This document shows positions 5,778 to 5,918 of a stretch of DNA of 5,918 nt, in pieces. This DNA comes from an uncultured Eubacteriales bacterium. Its GTDB lineage: Bacteria > Bacillota > Clostridia > UBA1381 > UBA9506. The stretch is taken from assembly GCA_900545185.1 (NCBI GenBank), contig UQYH01000126.1:1-5918 (forward strand), read 5' to 3'. The stretch's first letter is position 1; each line of letters opens with the position of its first letter. The notes under the pieces were generated by a model. The model worked only from the letters and a program-made list of their open reading frames with translations. It made no database searches and was not told the origin of the DNA. The translations under genes were made by a program, and so were the position numbers.

Positions 5778-5918
5778 TTGACAAAACGAGATTTTAGCTT
5801 TGTTAACATTCTCCTACCGTTTATATGCGTCTTAATCATACCGTTCTTTTTGTGGAATCTCTCTAATTTTTATGTGGTGAACCAAAATAACAACAAGGCG
5901 CTTTCGGTTACAATGGAG
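5778..5918 (+). CDS. Partial gene: N-terminus of a membrane-anchored protein, unknown function
   Basis: Forty-seven codons are open from TTG 5778 to the right edge, so the gene is truncated by the window. The short N-terminus has two basic residues (TKRD), followed by one strongly hydrophobic stretch at about residues 8-27 (core ILLPFICVLIIPFFLW), then a polar segment with QNNNK. This fits an uncleaved signal anchor with the rest of the protein outside the membrane, as in many sensor kinases, transport-linked and envelope proteins. No cleavage site or lipobox is visible, and 47 residues are too few to name a family. A near-consensus promoter and a GGGGTGAT ribosome binding site directly upstream support a real gene. 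The longer frames from GTG 5769 or ATG 5745 are disfavoured by the promoter position. Confidence 0.62.
   Translation, partial: MTKRDFSFVNILLPFICVLIIPFFLWNLSNFYVVNQNNNKALSVTME

Noticed and set aside
5599..5839. Two leftward open frames of 61 codons each
   Set aside because: They overlap each other, the groESL terminator tail and the rightward promoter at 5728-5756, and have no recognisable domain.
1..5918. CRISPR array, insertion sequence, tRNA, rRNA, phage or defence genes
   Set aside because: No regularly spaced repeats, transposase motifs, tRNA-like cloverleaf or rRNA sequence were seen; nearly all the sequence is explained by housekeeping genes and their control sites.

Overview
The window looks like ordinary chromosome from a low- to mid-GC Gram-positive bacterium, most likely a Clostridia member of the gut Oscillospirales/Lachnospirales type. 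This rests on clostridial-looking GroES/GroEL sequences, an exact CIRCE operator, strong AAGGAGG ribosome binding sites, and a three-gene set (HI0933/BaiN-like flavoprotein, HflX, YigZ) usual for that group. The taxonomic call is an inference; no rRNA or other marker is present.

Layout. Positions 1-145 hold no supported gene. They carry two perfect 10-bp hairpins, the second of which reads as a rightward terminator for something off the left edge. Positions 146-3336 are a leftward operon, in transcription order: HI0933/BaiN-type flavoprotein (3336-2089), hflX (2072-795), yigZ (778-146). Both gene junctions are exactly 16 nt. One well-formed promoter (TTGATA, 17 bp, TATACT with an extended TG) drives it from 3401-3373. 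Positions 3402-3599 are a divergent control region: a purine-rich tract, a likely groESL promoter and a perfect CIRCE element. Rightward groES (3600-3884) and groEL (3916-5547) follow, closed by a strong intrinsic terminator (5564-5600). After about 180 nt of AT-rich spacer, a well-formed promoter (TTGACG, 17 bp, TACAAT) leads into the first 47 codons of a membrane-anchored protein cut off by the right edge.

How the parts relate. GroES and GroEL form the folding chamber for cytosolic proteins and are expected to be repressed by HrcA through CIRCE. HflX is a ribosome-splitting GTPase linked to heat stress in other bacteria, and YigZ belongs to the IMPACT family, whose eukaryotic members act on translational stress control. 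Translation and folding genes therefore sit back to back, but the leftward promoter has no CIRCE of its own, so shared regulation is not shown.

I found no convincing undescribed system. The most useful second looks are the truncated membrane protein at the right edge, the two hairpins with a promoter-like signal at the left edge, an AT-rich dyad overlapping the groESL -35 box, and two start sites that need correcting (flavoprotein and hflX).
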